Source: Rhizobium sp. Q54 (GTDB taxonomy: Bacteria > Pseudomonadota > Alphaproteobacteria > SHVZ01). Taken from it: a stretch of 37,124 bases of DNA. Shown piece after piece: positions 8,367-17,766 of this stretch (its first letter is position 1; every line of letters begins with the position of its first letter). Below the pieces are notes generated by a model, which saw only the letters and a program-made list of their open reading frames with translations, did no database searches and was not told where the DNA came from. Where the stretch lies: contig CAMBVS010000040.1 in the NCBI GenBank assembly GCA_945871425.1, forward strand, positions 1-37,124. Reading direction: 5' to 3'. The position numbers were made by a program, and so were the translations under genes.

Positions 8367-9407
8367 CTACCCTTCCAGCGTCACCGTCTTGCCGCTCTCG
8401 GCCGAGGCGAGCAGCGCCTCGATCAGGAGGTGGACCTTGAGGGCTTCGCGGCCGCTGACCTCGGGCTCGCGGCCCTGGTCGACGGCGTCGAGGAAGTCGG
8501 CGATCAGCGCCTTGTGGGCATGGTGGGAGAAGGCCATCGGGTCGGCACCGCCGCCGCTGCCTTGTGTCTCTCCATGCCGCTCCTCGCCGCCTTCCTTCCA
8601 GTGGATGACCAGGGTGCCGGCGGAAAGCACGGCCGTGCCCTTCTCGAAGGCCAGCTCGATGCGCTCGGGGAACCCCGGATAGGCGACCGTGGTCGCGTCG
8701 ATGGTGCCGATGGCGCCGTTGGCGAATCCCACGGCGGCGGCCACCACGTCCTCGGTGTCGATCCGCCGGAGCGGCGAGGTTGCGGCCATGGCGGCGACGC
8801 GGGCGATCGGGCCGGTCAGGCTCTGGAACAGGTCGAGGGTATGGATCGCCTGGGTCAGCAGCACCCCGCCGCCGTCGCGCTCCTTCATGCCGCGCCCCGG
8901 TTGGGCGAAATATTCCGGCGGCCGCCACCAGCGGACCGAGGCGGAGCCCGAGAGGAGGGCGCCGAGGCGGCCCGAACGGATGGTCTCGGCCAGTTTGCGC
9001 GAATCCGATCTGAACCGATACTGCAGCATGATGCCGAAACGGCGGCCGGCGCGGTCCATGGCCTCGACCGACTTCCGCGCCCGTTCGGCGGTGACCTCGA
9101 CCGGCTTCTCCAGCAGCACATGCTTGCCGGCGGCCGCACAGCGCTCGACCAGGTCGAGATGCGAGCGCGGCGGCGTCAGCAGCAGGACCACGTCGATCGA
9201 CCGATCGGCGAGGATCGCGTCCAGGCTGTCGGTCACGTTCAGATCGGGATTGGCCGCCTTGAAGGCCTCCCGCCGGGCCGGGCTCGGCGCGTAGGCGGCG
9301 GCGATCTCGACGCGGTCGTCGAGCTCCCTCAGGCTCTGCAGATGCTGCTTGTGGGCCATGCCGAGGCCGATGAGGGCGGCGCGATGTTTTTTGTTCATGG
9401 ATGCCAT
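8367..9407 (-). CDS. Gfo/Idh/MocA-family NAD(P)-dependent oxidoreductase
   Basis: A 346-aa sugar- or inositol-dehydrogenase-type oxidoreductase. The N-terminal Rossmann fold carries AALIGLGMAHKQH. The family motif LLEKPVEVT, whose Lys lies by the nicotinamide, comes at about residues 97-105. The C-terminal half is the alpha/beta substrate domain (VVAAAVGFANGAIGTIDATT). Two starts are possible, ATG 9407 and ATG 9398, neither with a clear Shine-Dalgarno; the second gives the more typical N-terminus MNKKHRAALIG. It is convergent with the importer operon and divergent from the crotonase gene. The substrate is not predictable. Confidence 0.9.
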   Translation of the reverse strand: MASMNKKHRAALIGLGMAHKQHLQSLRELDDRVEIAAAYAPSPARREAFKAANPDLNVTDSLDAILADRSIDVVLLLTPPRSHLDLVERCAAAGKHVLLEKPVEVTAERARKSVEAMDRAGRRFGIMLQYRFRSDSRKLAETIRSGRLGALLSGSASVRWWRPPEYFAQPGRGMKERDGGGVLLTQAIHTLDLFQSLTGPIARVAAMAATSPLRRIDTEDVVAAAVGFANGAIGTIDATTVAYPGFPERIELAFEKGTAVLSAGTLVIHWKEGGEERHGETQGSGGGADPMAFSHHAHKALIADFLDAVDQGREPEVSGREALKVHLLIEALLASAESGKTVTLEG

Positions 9408-9469
9408 GATATCCGCGCCGCAGCCTGAGGGTATATTGCCGATCGGGACCCTTCATGGAGAGGCGACGC

Positions 9470-10258
9470 ATGGCGACCGACAAGATGATCGCGCGCAAGG
9501 ACGGCGCGATCGGCTGGATGACCTTCAACAATCCCGAGCGCCACAATGCCGTCTCGCTGGAGATGTGGCAGGCGATGGGCGAGATCCTCGACGACTTCGC
9601 CCGGGACGACGCAGTCAAGGTCGTGGTCCTGACCGGGGCAGGGGGCAAGGCCTTCGTCTCCGGCGCCGACATCTCGAAGTTCGAGAGCGAGCGCGCCTCG
9701 GCCGAGGCAGTCGAGGCCTATGGCAAGGTCACCGAGCGTGCCCATGGCAAGCTGCACGCTCTGTCCAAGCCGACCATCGCCATGATCCGGGGCTATTGCA
9801 TCGGCGGCGGCCTGGCGCTGGCGCTGGGATGCGACCTCCGCATCTGCAGCGAAGGCTCGAAATTCGCCGTGCCGGCGGCGAAGCTCGGCCTTGGCTACGG
9901 CTATTCCGGCATTAAGCGGCTGATCGACCTCGTCGGGCCGGCCTTCACCCAGGAGATCTTCTTCACCGCCCGTCAGTTCTCGAGCCAGGAGGCGGCGGGC
10001 ATGGGCCTGGTGAACCGGGTGGTGCCGGAGGCGGATCTCGAGAGCTACGTCAGCGGCTATGCGGCGACCATCGCCGGCAACGCGCCGATGACGGTGAGGG
10101 CGGTCAAGCAGGCGGTGGTCGAAGCGTCGAAGGACCCCGAGTCGCGCGACCTCGACCTGGTGGCGCGGATGGTGAAGGCCTGCTTCGACAGCCAGGACTA
10201 TGTCGAGGGCCGGCGCGCCTTCATGGAGAAGCGAAAGCCCGTCTTCGTCGGCCGCTGA
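9470..10258 (+). CDS. Crotonase-fold protein (annotated enoyl-CoA hydratase, catalytic Glu pair absent)
   Basis: A 262-aa crotonase-superfamily protein. The CoA and oxyanion-hole elements are clear: SGADISKF at about 64-71 and GYCIGGGLALALGCD at about 108-122. The start is ATG 9470 because GGAGAGG (9457-9463) is well spaced for it; an in-frame ATG at 9455 lacks a site. Compared with rat mitochondrial enoyl-CoA hydratase, the position of Glu144 (in GGGCE) is Ala116 and that of Glu164 (in FGQPE) is Ala136 in FAVPAAKLG. Classical syn-hydration is therefore unlikely. Isomerase, hydrolase, decarboxylase or C-C lyase roles of other crotonases are alternatives. It is a single gene. Confidence 0.88.
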   Translation: MATDKMIARKDGAIGWMTFNNPERHNAVSLEMWQAMGEILDDFARDDAVKVVVLTGAGGKAFVSGADISKFESERASAEAVEAYGKVTERAHGKLHALSKPTIAMIRGYCIGGGLALALGCDLRICSEGSKFAVPAAKLGLGYGYSGIKRLIDLVGPAFTQEIFFTARQFSSQEAAGMGLVNRVVPEADLESYVSGYAATIAGNAPMTVRAVKQAVVEASKDPESRDLDLVARMVKACFDSQDYVEGRRAFMEKRKPVFVGR

Positions 10259-10465
10259 GTCCCGAAAGCAGCTCGGGCGAGTGTCGTCGCCCGGCCAACC
10301 TCACGTCCCATAGCCGAGCAGAGCCGGTGCGGCGGGGCCCCATGAGGTCCCCGGTCGCTGGAGGGGGCGTCTGCGGGTCGCGTCGCTCACGGGCGATGGC
10401 CGTTTGCAAGCGAAGCCATCGGCTGTATGGATAAATGGATCGACCATCGCCAACAGGAGCCAGCA

Positions 10466-10729
10466 ATGATCAGTCCCAGGCATCTATTGCTTCCGTGCCT
10501 CATCGTATCGGCCGTCGGATTGGCCGGCTGCGGCAGCGCGAAGCAGCAGGGTGACCGCGCCGCCGGCGGAGCGGGCATCGGTGCGGCCGGCGGCGCGGCC
10601 GTCGGCGCGCTCTTCGGTGGCGTCGGCGCGATCCCCGGCGCCCTGATCGGCGCCGCCGCCGGCGGCACGACCGGGGTGGTGACAGACGAGAAGCAGGTCG
10701 ACCTCGGCCAGCCCGTCTGGCGCCGCTGA
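10466..10729 (+). CDS. Small glycine-zipper lipoprotein
   Basis: An 87-aa predicted lipoprotein. The N-terminal hydrophobic signal (about residues 7-20) ends in lipobox LAGC with Cys22 as the lipidation site. The mature part is a run of small residues containing repeated Gly-Ala patterns (GAAGGAAVGALFGG, GALIGAAAGG), the glycine-zipper type seen in SlyB/OsmB-like envelope proteins. ATG 10466 has AGGAG at 10455-10459. A hairpin with a short T-run follows, so it is probably monocistronic. A general envelope or stress role is inferred from the family. Confidence 0.8.
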   Translation: MISPRHLLLPCLIVSAVGLAGCGSAKQQGDRAAGGAGIGAAGGAAVGALFGGVGAIPGALIGAAAGGTTGVVTDEKQVDLGQPVWRR

Positions 10730-10746
10730 CGACGTCCTCTCATCTG

Positions 10747-10784
10747 AAAAGGGGCCGATCGGGGATGCCTGGTCGGCCTCTTTC
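10747..10784 (+). terminator. Intrinsic terminator after the small lipoprotein gene
   Basis: AAAGGGGCCGA (10748-10758) pairs with TCGGCCTCTTT (10773-10783), with one G-T wobble, across a 14-base loop. The arm ends in TTT. It sits 18 bases after the lipoprotein stop, as expected for a Rho-independent terminator. Confidence 0.7.
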
Positions 10785-11080
10785 ATCCGGGCGCGTCGAA
10801 TAGGAAATGGATCAGGATGAGCGCGGGGATCGGCGCGCCGATGAGCCCGGTGGTCAGCGGGTGACGCGGCTCAACGGTGCGTGTCGGTCTTGGAGTGGGG
10901 CACGCCGACAACAGATGACCAGGGCCTGGGGCGTTTCAATGGCTTGTCCGGGGTTTAGCTGGCATCGGCGGGTACAGAACGGGACTCGCGCCGGCATTTG
11001 CGGCGATTGACCCCCGGCGCCTCTGCATACACAGTAAATACAAAGGTAAACCGCCCCCTCCTTGAGGAGACGAGCGAGCG
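10785..11080. other. Non-coding stretch upstream of the second atuA-like gene
   Basis: About 300 bases with no convincing gene. A 67-codon open frame (10807-11010) has no site, no family resemblance and atypical composition. TTGACC at 11007-11012 resembles a -35 box, and the segment around 11026-11050 is the most AT-rich of the gap, but no good -10 is correctly spaced. The promoter of the downstream gene is probably here. Nothing else is visible. Confidence 0.5.
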
Positions 11081-12463
11081 ATGCCGGCGCCTGATGGTGT
11101 TCATATCGGCTGCGGCGCGGGATTCTCCGGCGATCGCACGGACGGCGCCGGACCGGTGGTCGAAACCCTGATCGCATCGGGCAGGCCCGCCTATCTCATG
11201 TACGAGGCTCTCGCCGAGCGGACGCTGGCGCTGGCCCAGCTCGATCGCCGGCGCGACCCGTCGGCCGGCTACACGCCGTACCTCGCCGACTTCCTGAGGC
11301 CGGTCCTCCGCCGCTGCGTCGAGTCCGGCATCCGCATCGTCTCCAATTTCGGCGCCGCCAACCCGATGGCGGCGGGCCGGCGGGTGCTGGCCCTGGCCGA
11401 CGAGCTCGGCATCCCCGATCTCCGCGTGGCGGTGGTCGAGGGCGACGACCTGCTGGCGGCGCTCGGCCCCGACGGGGTCCGCCGCTGGCCGAACGACGAG
11501 AAGCTCGACCTCGCCGGCCACGACATCCTCGCCGCCAACGCCTATCTCGGGGCGGCCCCCATCGCCCAGGCGCTGGCCACCGATGCGGAGGTCGTCATCA
11601 CCGGCCGCTGCACCGACTCGGCGCTGGCGCTGGGGCCGTTGATGCACGCCTTCGGCTGGGCCGCTCCCGACTGGGATCGCCTCGCCACCGGAATCCTCGC
11701 CGGGCATCTGATCGAGTGCGGTGCCCAGGTGACGGGCGGCTACTTCGCCGATCCCGGCCTGAAGGACGTGCCGGATCTCGACCGCGTCGGCTTTCCCATC
11801 GTCGAGGTGGGACGTGACGGAACGGTCGTCGTCACCAAGGCGGCCGGAACCGGCGGCCTGGTGTCCGAGGCGACGGTGACCGAGCAGCTCCTCTACGAGC
11901 TGCACGATCCGGCGGCCTATCTGACGCCGGATGTGACGATGGACATCACCGGCGTCAGCCTCGAGGCCGAAGGCAAGGACCGCGTGCGTATCCGCGGCGT
12001 CCGCGGGCATCCGCCGCCGCCGACCTACAAGGTGACGGTCAGCCTGGAAGGCGGCTTCCTCGCCGAGGGCGAGATCTCCTATGCCGGCCCGAACGCGCTG
12101 GCCCGGGCCGAGCTGGCGGCCGAGGTGCTGCTGAAGCGGGTGAAGGCGCTCGGCGTCAACCTTCCGGTCCGCTGCGACATCATCGGCGCGGTCAGCGTCT
12201 TCGACGGCGACGCCGGCGCTCTGCGGCGCGTGACGCCGGCCGCGAGGGACGGCGACTATCGGGTGCGGCTGTCCGCCACCACCGACGACCGGCCGACCGC
12301 CGATCGCATCGCGCGCGAGGTCCTGTCGCTCTATCCGACGGGGCCGGCAGGCGGCGCCGGCGTCCGCACCGGCGTGACCGGCCGGGTCCGCACCGTTTCG
12401 GCCTATGTGCCGGGGGAGATCATCCAGCCGCGCGTCGCCGTCCTCTCGGCCGGAGGACGCTGA
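11081..12463 (+). CDS. AtuA-family (DUF1446) protein, classical type
   Basis: A 460-aa AtuA-family protein with the classical N-terminus IGCGAGFSGDRTDGAGPVVE. Conserved stretches include SNFGAANPMAAG, DILAANAYLGA and VVITGRCTDSALALGPL; the ITGR..D motif is shared with the AtuA protein at 6618-8006. AtuA is needed for acyclic terpene (citronellol/geraniol) use in Pseudomonas, but its reaction is not defined. A GAGGAG lies about 12 bases before the ATG. The small partner gene follows after 2 bases. The nearby kinase and ACAD suggest acyl-CoA catabolism of a branched or hydroxylated acid. Confidence 0.87.
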   Translation: MPAPDGVHIGCGAGFSGDRTDGAGPVVETLIASGRPAYLMYEALAERTLALAQLDRRRDPSAGYTPYLADFLRPVLRRCVESGIRIVSNFGAANPMAAGRRVLALADELGIPDLRVAVVEGDDLLAALGPDGVRRWPNDEKLDLAGHDILAANAYLGAAPIAQALATDAEVVITGRCTDSALALGPLMHAFGWAAPDWDRLATGILAGHLIECGAQVTGGYFADPGLKDVPDLDRVGFPIVEVGRDGTVVVTKAAGTGGLVSEATVTEQLLYELHDPAAYLTPDVTMDITGVSLEAEGKDRVRIRGVRGHPPPPTYKVTVSLEGGFLAEGEISYAGPNALARAELAAEVLLKRVKALGVNLPVRCDIIGAVSVFDGDAGALRRVTPAARDGDYRVRLSATTDDRPTADRIAREVLSLYPTGPAGGAGVRTGVTGRVRTVSAYVPGEIIQPRVAVLSAGGR

Positions 12464-12465
12464 GC

Positions 12466-12783
12466 ATGGCCGAGGTGCCGCTGCACGAGATCGCGCACGC
12501 GCGTACCGGCGACAAGGGCAACCGGGTGAACGTCAGCGTCATCGCCTATCGCGCCGGGGACTATCCGTTGCTGGTCGAGCAGGTGACGGCCGAGCGGTTG
12601 CAGGCGCTGTTCGCGGCGCGCGGCGCCGGCACCGTTCGCCGCTACGAGCTGCCCCTTCTGAAGGCGCTCAACTTCGTCATCGACGATGTGCTCGAGGGCG
12701 GGGTGAACGGCAGCCTCAATCTCGACGGCCACGGCAAGTCGCTGTCGTTCCTGGTGCTGACCTTGCCGATCCGGAGAGCGTGA
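12466..12783 (+). CDS. AtuA-associated small protein (AtuA C-terminal, ferredoxin-fold-like domain)
   Basis: A 105-aa protein matching the domain that in many AtuA proteins is fused at the C-terminus. The signature is the opening LHEIAHARTGDKGNRVNVSVIAYR, followed by LPLLKALNFVIDDVLEGGVNGS and a final LDGHGKSLSFLVLTLPI. Here it is a separate gene 2 bases after atuA, so the pair likely forms one enzyme. GGAGGACGC just upstream serves as the ribosome binding site. The end converges on the kinase gene 50 bases away, where a weak CGATCG inverted repeat (12786-12811) may help terminate transcription. Confidence 0.85.
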   Translation: MAEVPLHEIAHARTGDKGNRVNVSVIAYRAGDYPLLVEQVTAERLQALFAARGAGTVRRYELPLLKALNFVIDDVLEGGVNGSLNLDGHGKSLSFLVLTLPIRRA

Positions 12784-12832
12784 CTCGATCGGGGCCTCGT
12801 CGCCGCGATCGGACCATCAAGAGACGGGGGAC

Positions 12833-13854
12833 TCAGGCGCCCCTGGCCGCCTCCAGGCCGAGCCGGGCGGAGACGGCGACCATGTCGCCGACGGCATCGG
12901 CAGACGCGCTCGAGGCGTTGCCGTCGATCCGCCGCTTCTTCACCCCCTGGGTGATGGCGGCGAAGCGAAACGCGTGGAAGGCGACCCAGAACGGCAGGTC
13001 GACCGGCCCTCGAAGCCCGGCGTGCGCGAGGAAGTCGGCGAGGAACGCGTCCTCCCCGGGGATGCCGAGCGCCTTCCGATCGAGCCCGACCAGCCCCTTG
13101 ACCCGGTTGGTCCGGGGCAGCCGCAGCATGGTGCAGAAGTAGGTGATGTCGACCAGCGGCGTGCCGAGAGTCGACAGCTCCCAGTCGAGGATGCCGATGA
13201 TCCGTGGCTCTCTCGCATGGAAGATGGCGTTGTCGAAGCGGACATCGCCATGGACCAGCGAGACACCCTCGTCCTCGATCGCATGGCTTGTGAGCCAGGC
13301 GATGAGATCCTCCATGTCCTGGACGGTTTCGGTCTCGGATGCCCGATACTGCTGCACCCAGCGGGAGATCTGGCGCTCGACATAGCCGCCGGCGCGGCCG
13401 TAGTCGCCGAGCCCGACCGAGGAGGGATCGAGCTTCGCCAGCTCGCCCAGCGCGCGGGCCATCTCGGCGTAGTAGGCGCCGCGGTCGCCGGTCGCGACCT
13501 CGGGCAGCGCCGGGTCCCAGAAGATGCGGCCGTCCAGGTACTCCATCACGAAGAACGCCGTGCCGAGGATCGACGTGTCCTCGCAGAGATGATGGACCTT
13601 CGGCACCGGGATCCGGGTGCCGGCCAGAGCCTTCATCACCCGGTATTCGCGCTCGACCGCATGGGCGGATTTCAGCAGCGTCCCCGGCGGCTTCCGCCGG
13701 AGCACATAGCGCCCGGAGACGGCGTCCAGGAGGAAGGTCGGATTCGACTGGCCGCTGGCGAACTTCCGCGCCGTCGCCGGGCCGCGGAATCCGGCGAGGT
13801 TCGCTTCCAGATAGGGGACCAGCCGATCGAGGGCGACCAGATCGGTCCCCGTCA

Positions 13855-13855
<1 letters not shown>
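12833..13855 (-). CDS. Phosphotransferase (APH-type kinase), LvaA/ACAD11-kinase-like
   Basis: A 340-aa kinase of the aminoglycoside phosphotransferase fold. The catalytic loop VHGDVRFDNAIF (His202, Asp204, Asn209) and the metal-binding ILDWELSTLG (Asp224) are intact. The N-lobe has SGQSNPTFLL and YVLRRKPPG, the pattern seen in ACAD10/11 kinase domains. It is translated after the ACAD gene by a TGATG overlap (ATG 13855). In Pseudomonas levulinate catabolism LvaA, a kinase of this type, phosphorylates a 4-hydroxyacyl-CoA so that an ACAD-type partner can rearrange it. That pairing, not antibiotic resistance, is the likely role. Confidence 0.88.
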
Positions 13856-15072
<1,217 letters not shown>

Positions 15073-15216
15073 GGCATGTCCTGATGCTGGAGGCGGCGCC
15101 GGCGGCGGGGCCGATGCCCCGGTGGATTGTCCACGCCCGGCCGGGCCGCAGCAAGGGCGTCGCGCTGTCGGCGACCGCTCGTCGGTTGCCGGGTAGCGGC
15201 GACAGGCCCGCGTCGT

Positions 15217-16095
15217 CTAGAGGAAGGCGTCGAGCCGGGCCAGCGTCTCCTCCGGCGCCTCCTCGGCGAGGTAGTGGCCGCTGTCGACGGCGCCGCCGGC
15301 GACCGGCCCGTCGGCGTAGCGGCGCCACAGGTCCAGCGGCTCGTACCACTTGCCGATGCGGCCTTTGGCACCCCAGAGCACCAGCAGAGGGCAGCGGATG
15401 CGCCGCCCCGCCGATCGGCTCTCGCGGTCATGGACGAGGTCGATGGAGGCCGCGGCGCGATAGTCCTCGCAGATCGAGGTGATCCGGCCGGGCTCGTGCA
15501 GGGCCGCGAGATAGTCGGCGCGTGCGTCCGGATGGAAGAAGTCCTTCCCCTTCGGCTCGCGCCCGGTCTGGATGTCGAACCAGTCCTCGACGTCGCGCAG
15601 GATCATGCGCTCGGGCTTGTCGTGCGGCTGGGCCAGGAAGAACCAGTGATAGTAGCCGAGCGCGAACGACATGTCGGTGCGTTCGAAGTGCTCGATCGTC
15701 GGCACGATATCCATCACGCAAAGGCGCTCGACCGCGTCCGGATGATCGAGCGCGAGGCGATGGGCGACGCGGGCGCCGCGGTCATGGCTGACGACGGCGA
15801 AGCGCTTGAACCCGAAGCCGGCCATCAGCCCGACCAGATCCCTGGCCATCTCGCGCTTGGCATGTGGCGCGTGGTCGGCCGTCGCCGGCGGCGAGGAGGA
15901 GAAGCCGTAGCCGCGGAGATCCGGGCAGACGACGGTGAAGCGCCGGGCCAAAGCCGGCGCCAGCTTGTGCCACATCGCGTGGGTCTGCGGGTTGCCGTGC
16001 AGCAAGAGGAGCGGCGGTCCCTTGCCGCTGCGGCGCAACCGGAGCCGCTGGCCGTTGGCCTCGACCGTCTCCAGAGCGAAGCCTTCGAACAGCAT
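15217..16095 (-). CDS. Alpha/beta hydrolase, haloacetate (fluoroacetate) dehalogenase-like
   Basis: A 292-aa alpha/beta hydrolase. From memory of Rhodopseudomonas palustris RPA1163, every key residue has a counterpart: nucleophile Asp105 in HDRGAR with carboxylate-binding Arg106 and Arg109, acid Asp129 in MDIVPT, halide-binding His150-Trp151 in YYHWFF, Tyr212 in EDYRA, and base His274 in SGHYL. The N-terminal oxyanion motif LLHGNPQTHAMW is also typical. ATG 16095 follows GGGAGG by 8 bases; longer in-frame extensions are rejected. Function as a C-F/C-Cl hydrolase or an epoxide/ester hydrolase relative needs assay. It lies 144 bases upstream of the ACAD gene on the same strand. Confidence 0.85.
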   Translation of the reverse strand: MLFEGFALETVEANGQRLRLRRSGKGPPLLLLHGNPQTHAMWHKLAPALARRFTVVCPDLRGYGFSSSPPATADHAPHAKREMARDLVGLMAGFGFKRFAVVSHDRGARVAHRLALDHPDAVERLCVMDIVPTIEHFERTDMSFALGYYHWFFLAQPHDKPERMILRDVEDWFDIQTGREPKGKDFFHPDARADYLAALHEPGRITSICEDYRAAASIDLVHDRESRSAGRRIRCPLLVLWGAKGRIGKWYEPLDLWRRYADGPVAGGAVDSGHYLAEEAPEETLARLDAFL

Positions 16096-16129
16096 CGGCG
16101 CCTCCCGGGTGGGAGGCGATCCTAGCGCA

Positions 16130-16471
16130 GGAGGCCTTGGTGTTGCCGCCGGCGATCTTCGCGCAGGCGCCGGCTGGCAGATAGACATAGGTCGACTAGT
16201 CCATGTCCTTGGTCGACTGGCCGGCACAGGAATCGCCCGCTCCGGCGCAGTCGTTCTTCGCCGCCCTGGCGATGCCAAAGCACTTCTCAGAGCCGGCCGT
16301 CTGGACGGCGGGCGCCGCCTGGGCGGAGGCGACGGCGATTGCGGCGACCGCGAGCGCGCCGAGAAGGGTCGAACCGGCGACGGACTTGAGCGAAGGCTTC
16401 TGCCTGTGACGTACTCCTCCTATGCTTCGATGGGTGGGAGCGCGCGGCACCTGCTGGCGTCTCATGCCCAT
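16130..16471 (-). pseudogene. bufA: Damaged bufferin-type metallophore precursor (BufA1, DUF2282)
   Basis: The open frame 16196-16471 encodes a signal peptide (SLKSVAGSTLLGALAVAAIA) and the DUF2282 core EKCFGIARAAKNDCAGAGDSCAGQSTKDMD, then stops at TAG (16196-16198). Past the TAG the same frame continues as STYVYLPAGACAKIAGG, the normal end of the family including its fourth Cys. A strong GGAGGAG (16414-16420) has no start codon at the right spacing: AGG (16403-16405) sits where ATG would give MQKPSLKS. The only ATGs, 16465 and 16471, are upstream of that site. After the conserved end no in-frame stop is seen before about 16058. BufA proteins are peptide-modified copper binders exported to the periplasm. 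The modifying enzymes bufB and bufC are absent here. Confidence 0.75.
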
Positions 16472-16544
16472 CGGTTCGTCGCCGGACGCCCGAGGTCAAA
16501 GGGCACCGATCCGGTCACGCGCGTGTGAGGCCTGGAAGGAGCGG

Positions 16545-17129
16545 ATGGCGCCAGCGGAGACGCCGGGGCGGAGGGACGACGGGCCCAGATGGGCGCGGCT
16601 GATGGCGGCTGCCCAGGACGGCAGCCAGGCCGACTACGCCCGCCTTCTGAAAGAGATCGTGCCGCTGATCCGTGCCGTCGCCGCGCATCACCACCGGGCG
16701 TCCGACCGCGTCGACGACGTCGTCCAGGACGTGCTGCTGACCATCCACCGGGTCCGCCACACCTATGATCCGGCCAGGCCCTTCATGCCCTGGCTGATCG
16801 CGGTCGCCCGCCGGCGCTCGATCGACGCGCTCCGCCGCCGGATCCGGACCGAGGCGATGGAGGTCCGCGACGAGACTTCGTATGAAACCTTTGCCGATCC
16901 TCTTGCGAACCGGGAGACAGAGGGGCGAGAGGCGGCCGAGATCCTGGCCGGTGCGATCGCCGCCTTGCCCCGCGGCCAGCGCGAGGCGCTGGAGCTGGTG
17001 AAGCTTCGGGAGATGTCGCTCCTCGAGGCCTCGGCCGCCAGCGGCCAGTCGGTCGGCGGGCTCAAGGTCAACGTGCATCGGGCGATCAAGGCGCTCCGCG
17101 CCAGGTTGAAGGGCGAAAAGGATGGCTGA
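16545..17129 (+). CDS. sigF: ECF-type RNA polymerase sigma factor, SigF-like
   Basis: A 194-aa ECF sigma factor. Region 2 is VDDVVQDVLLTIHRVRHTYDP followed by the promoter-melting stretch PWLIAVARRRSIDALRR. Region 4 is LPRGQREALELVKLREMSLLEASAASG with the HTH ending KVNVHRAIKALRARL. The start ATG 16545 lies just after GGAAGGAGCGG. It overlaps the membrane anti-sigma gene by 8 bases, the arrangement of Caulobacter sigF-nrsF, which responds to heavy-metal stress and controls DUF2282 (bufferin) operons. The divergent bufA remnant supports that assignment. Confidence 0.88.
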   Translation: MAPAETPGRRDDGPRWARLMAAAQDGSQADYARLLKEIVPLIRAVAAHHHRASDRVDDVVQDVLLTIHRVRHTYDPARPFMPWLIAVARRRSIDALRRRIRTEAMEVRDETSYETFADPLANRETEGREAAEILAGAIAALPRGQREALELVKLREMSLLEASAASGQSVGGLKVNVHRAIKALRARLKGEKDG

Positions 17130-17766
17130 ACGGGTAGACGAGCTGATCCAGAGACTGGCCGGCGATGCCGGCCCGGTCCGCCGCCTCCGGCCGCCGGTGA
17201 CGCGCGCCATCGTCTGGCTCCTCGGCGTCGCCACACTGTCGACGGTCGCCGTTCTCGCCTTCGCCGATACCGGCCTGTTCATGTCCCGCGCCGGAGACCG
17301 CAAGCTGCAGCTCGAGCTGATCGGGACCTTGCTGACCGGCATCGCCGCGATCGTCGCCGCCTTCCATCTCAGCCTCCCCGACCGGCCGGCCGTATGGGCG
17401 CTGCTGCCGCTGCCGCCGCTGGTGTTGTGGATCGCCAGCAGCGGCTACAGCTGCTGGCGGCGCTGGCTGACCTTCGGGCCGGAGGGATGGTCTCTCGGCG
17501 AGAGCGCCGAGTGCTTCGGCATGATCCTCGCCGTCAGCGTCCCGCTCGGGATCGGGCTCTTCCTGGTGCTCCGCCAGGCGCGGCCGCTGGCTCCGGTCCC
17601 GGTCGCGGTCACCGGCGGCCTCGGCGTCGCGGCCATCGCCGCCGTGCTGCTGCAGTTCTTCCACCCCTTCGACGTGACGTTCATGGATCTCGGCGTCCAC
17701 ATCGTCACGGTCGGGCTGGTGATCCTGGGCTCGGCCGCCTCCAGCCGCTTTCTCAAGGCGGCGTGA
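17122..17766 (+). CDS. nrsF: NrsF-type (DUF1109) membrane anti-sigma factor
   Basis: A 214-aa inner-membrane protein with six predicted helices beginning near residues 29, 65, 90, 132, 157 and 188, and a short cytoplasmic N-terminus (MAERVDELIQRLAGDAG) that in NrsF proteins binds the sigma factor. Size, topology and the 8-base overlap with the sigma gene match DUF1109/NrsF. Its Cys residues (SGYSCW, SAECFG) could take part in metal sensing, which is inference. The stop codon is embedded in a hairpin shared with the convergent regulator gene. Confidence 0.87.
   Translation: MAERVDELIQRLAGDAGPVRRLRPPVTRAIVWLLGVATLSTVAVLAFADTGLFMSRAGDRKLQLELIGTLLTGIAAIVAAFHLSLPDRPAVWALLPLPPLVLWIASSGYSCWRRWLTFGPEGWSLGESAECFGMILAVSVPLGIGLFLVLRQARPLAPVPVAVTGGLGVAAIAAVLLQFFHPFDVTFMDLGVHIVTVGLVILGSAASSRFLKAA

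Noticed and set aside
10807..11010. 67-codon open frame after the small lipoprotein
   Set aside because: No ribosome binding site, no recognisable motif, and it lies just past a terminator in a region that looks non-coding.
16196..16198. TAG readthrough or pyrrolysine-type recoding in bufA
   Set aside because: The start codon is also lost and no proper stop follows the conserved end, so gene decay explains the data better. No recoding element is visible.
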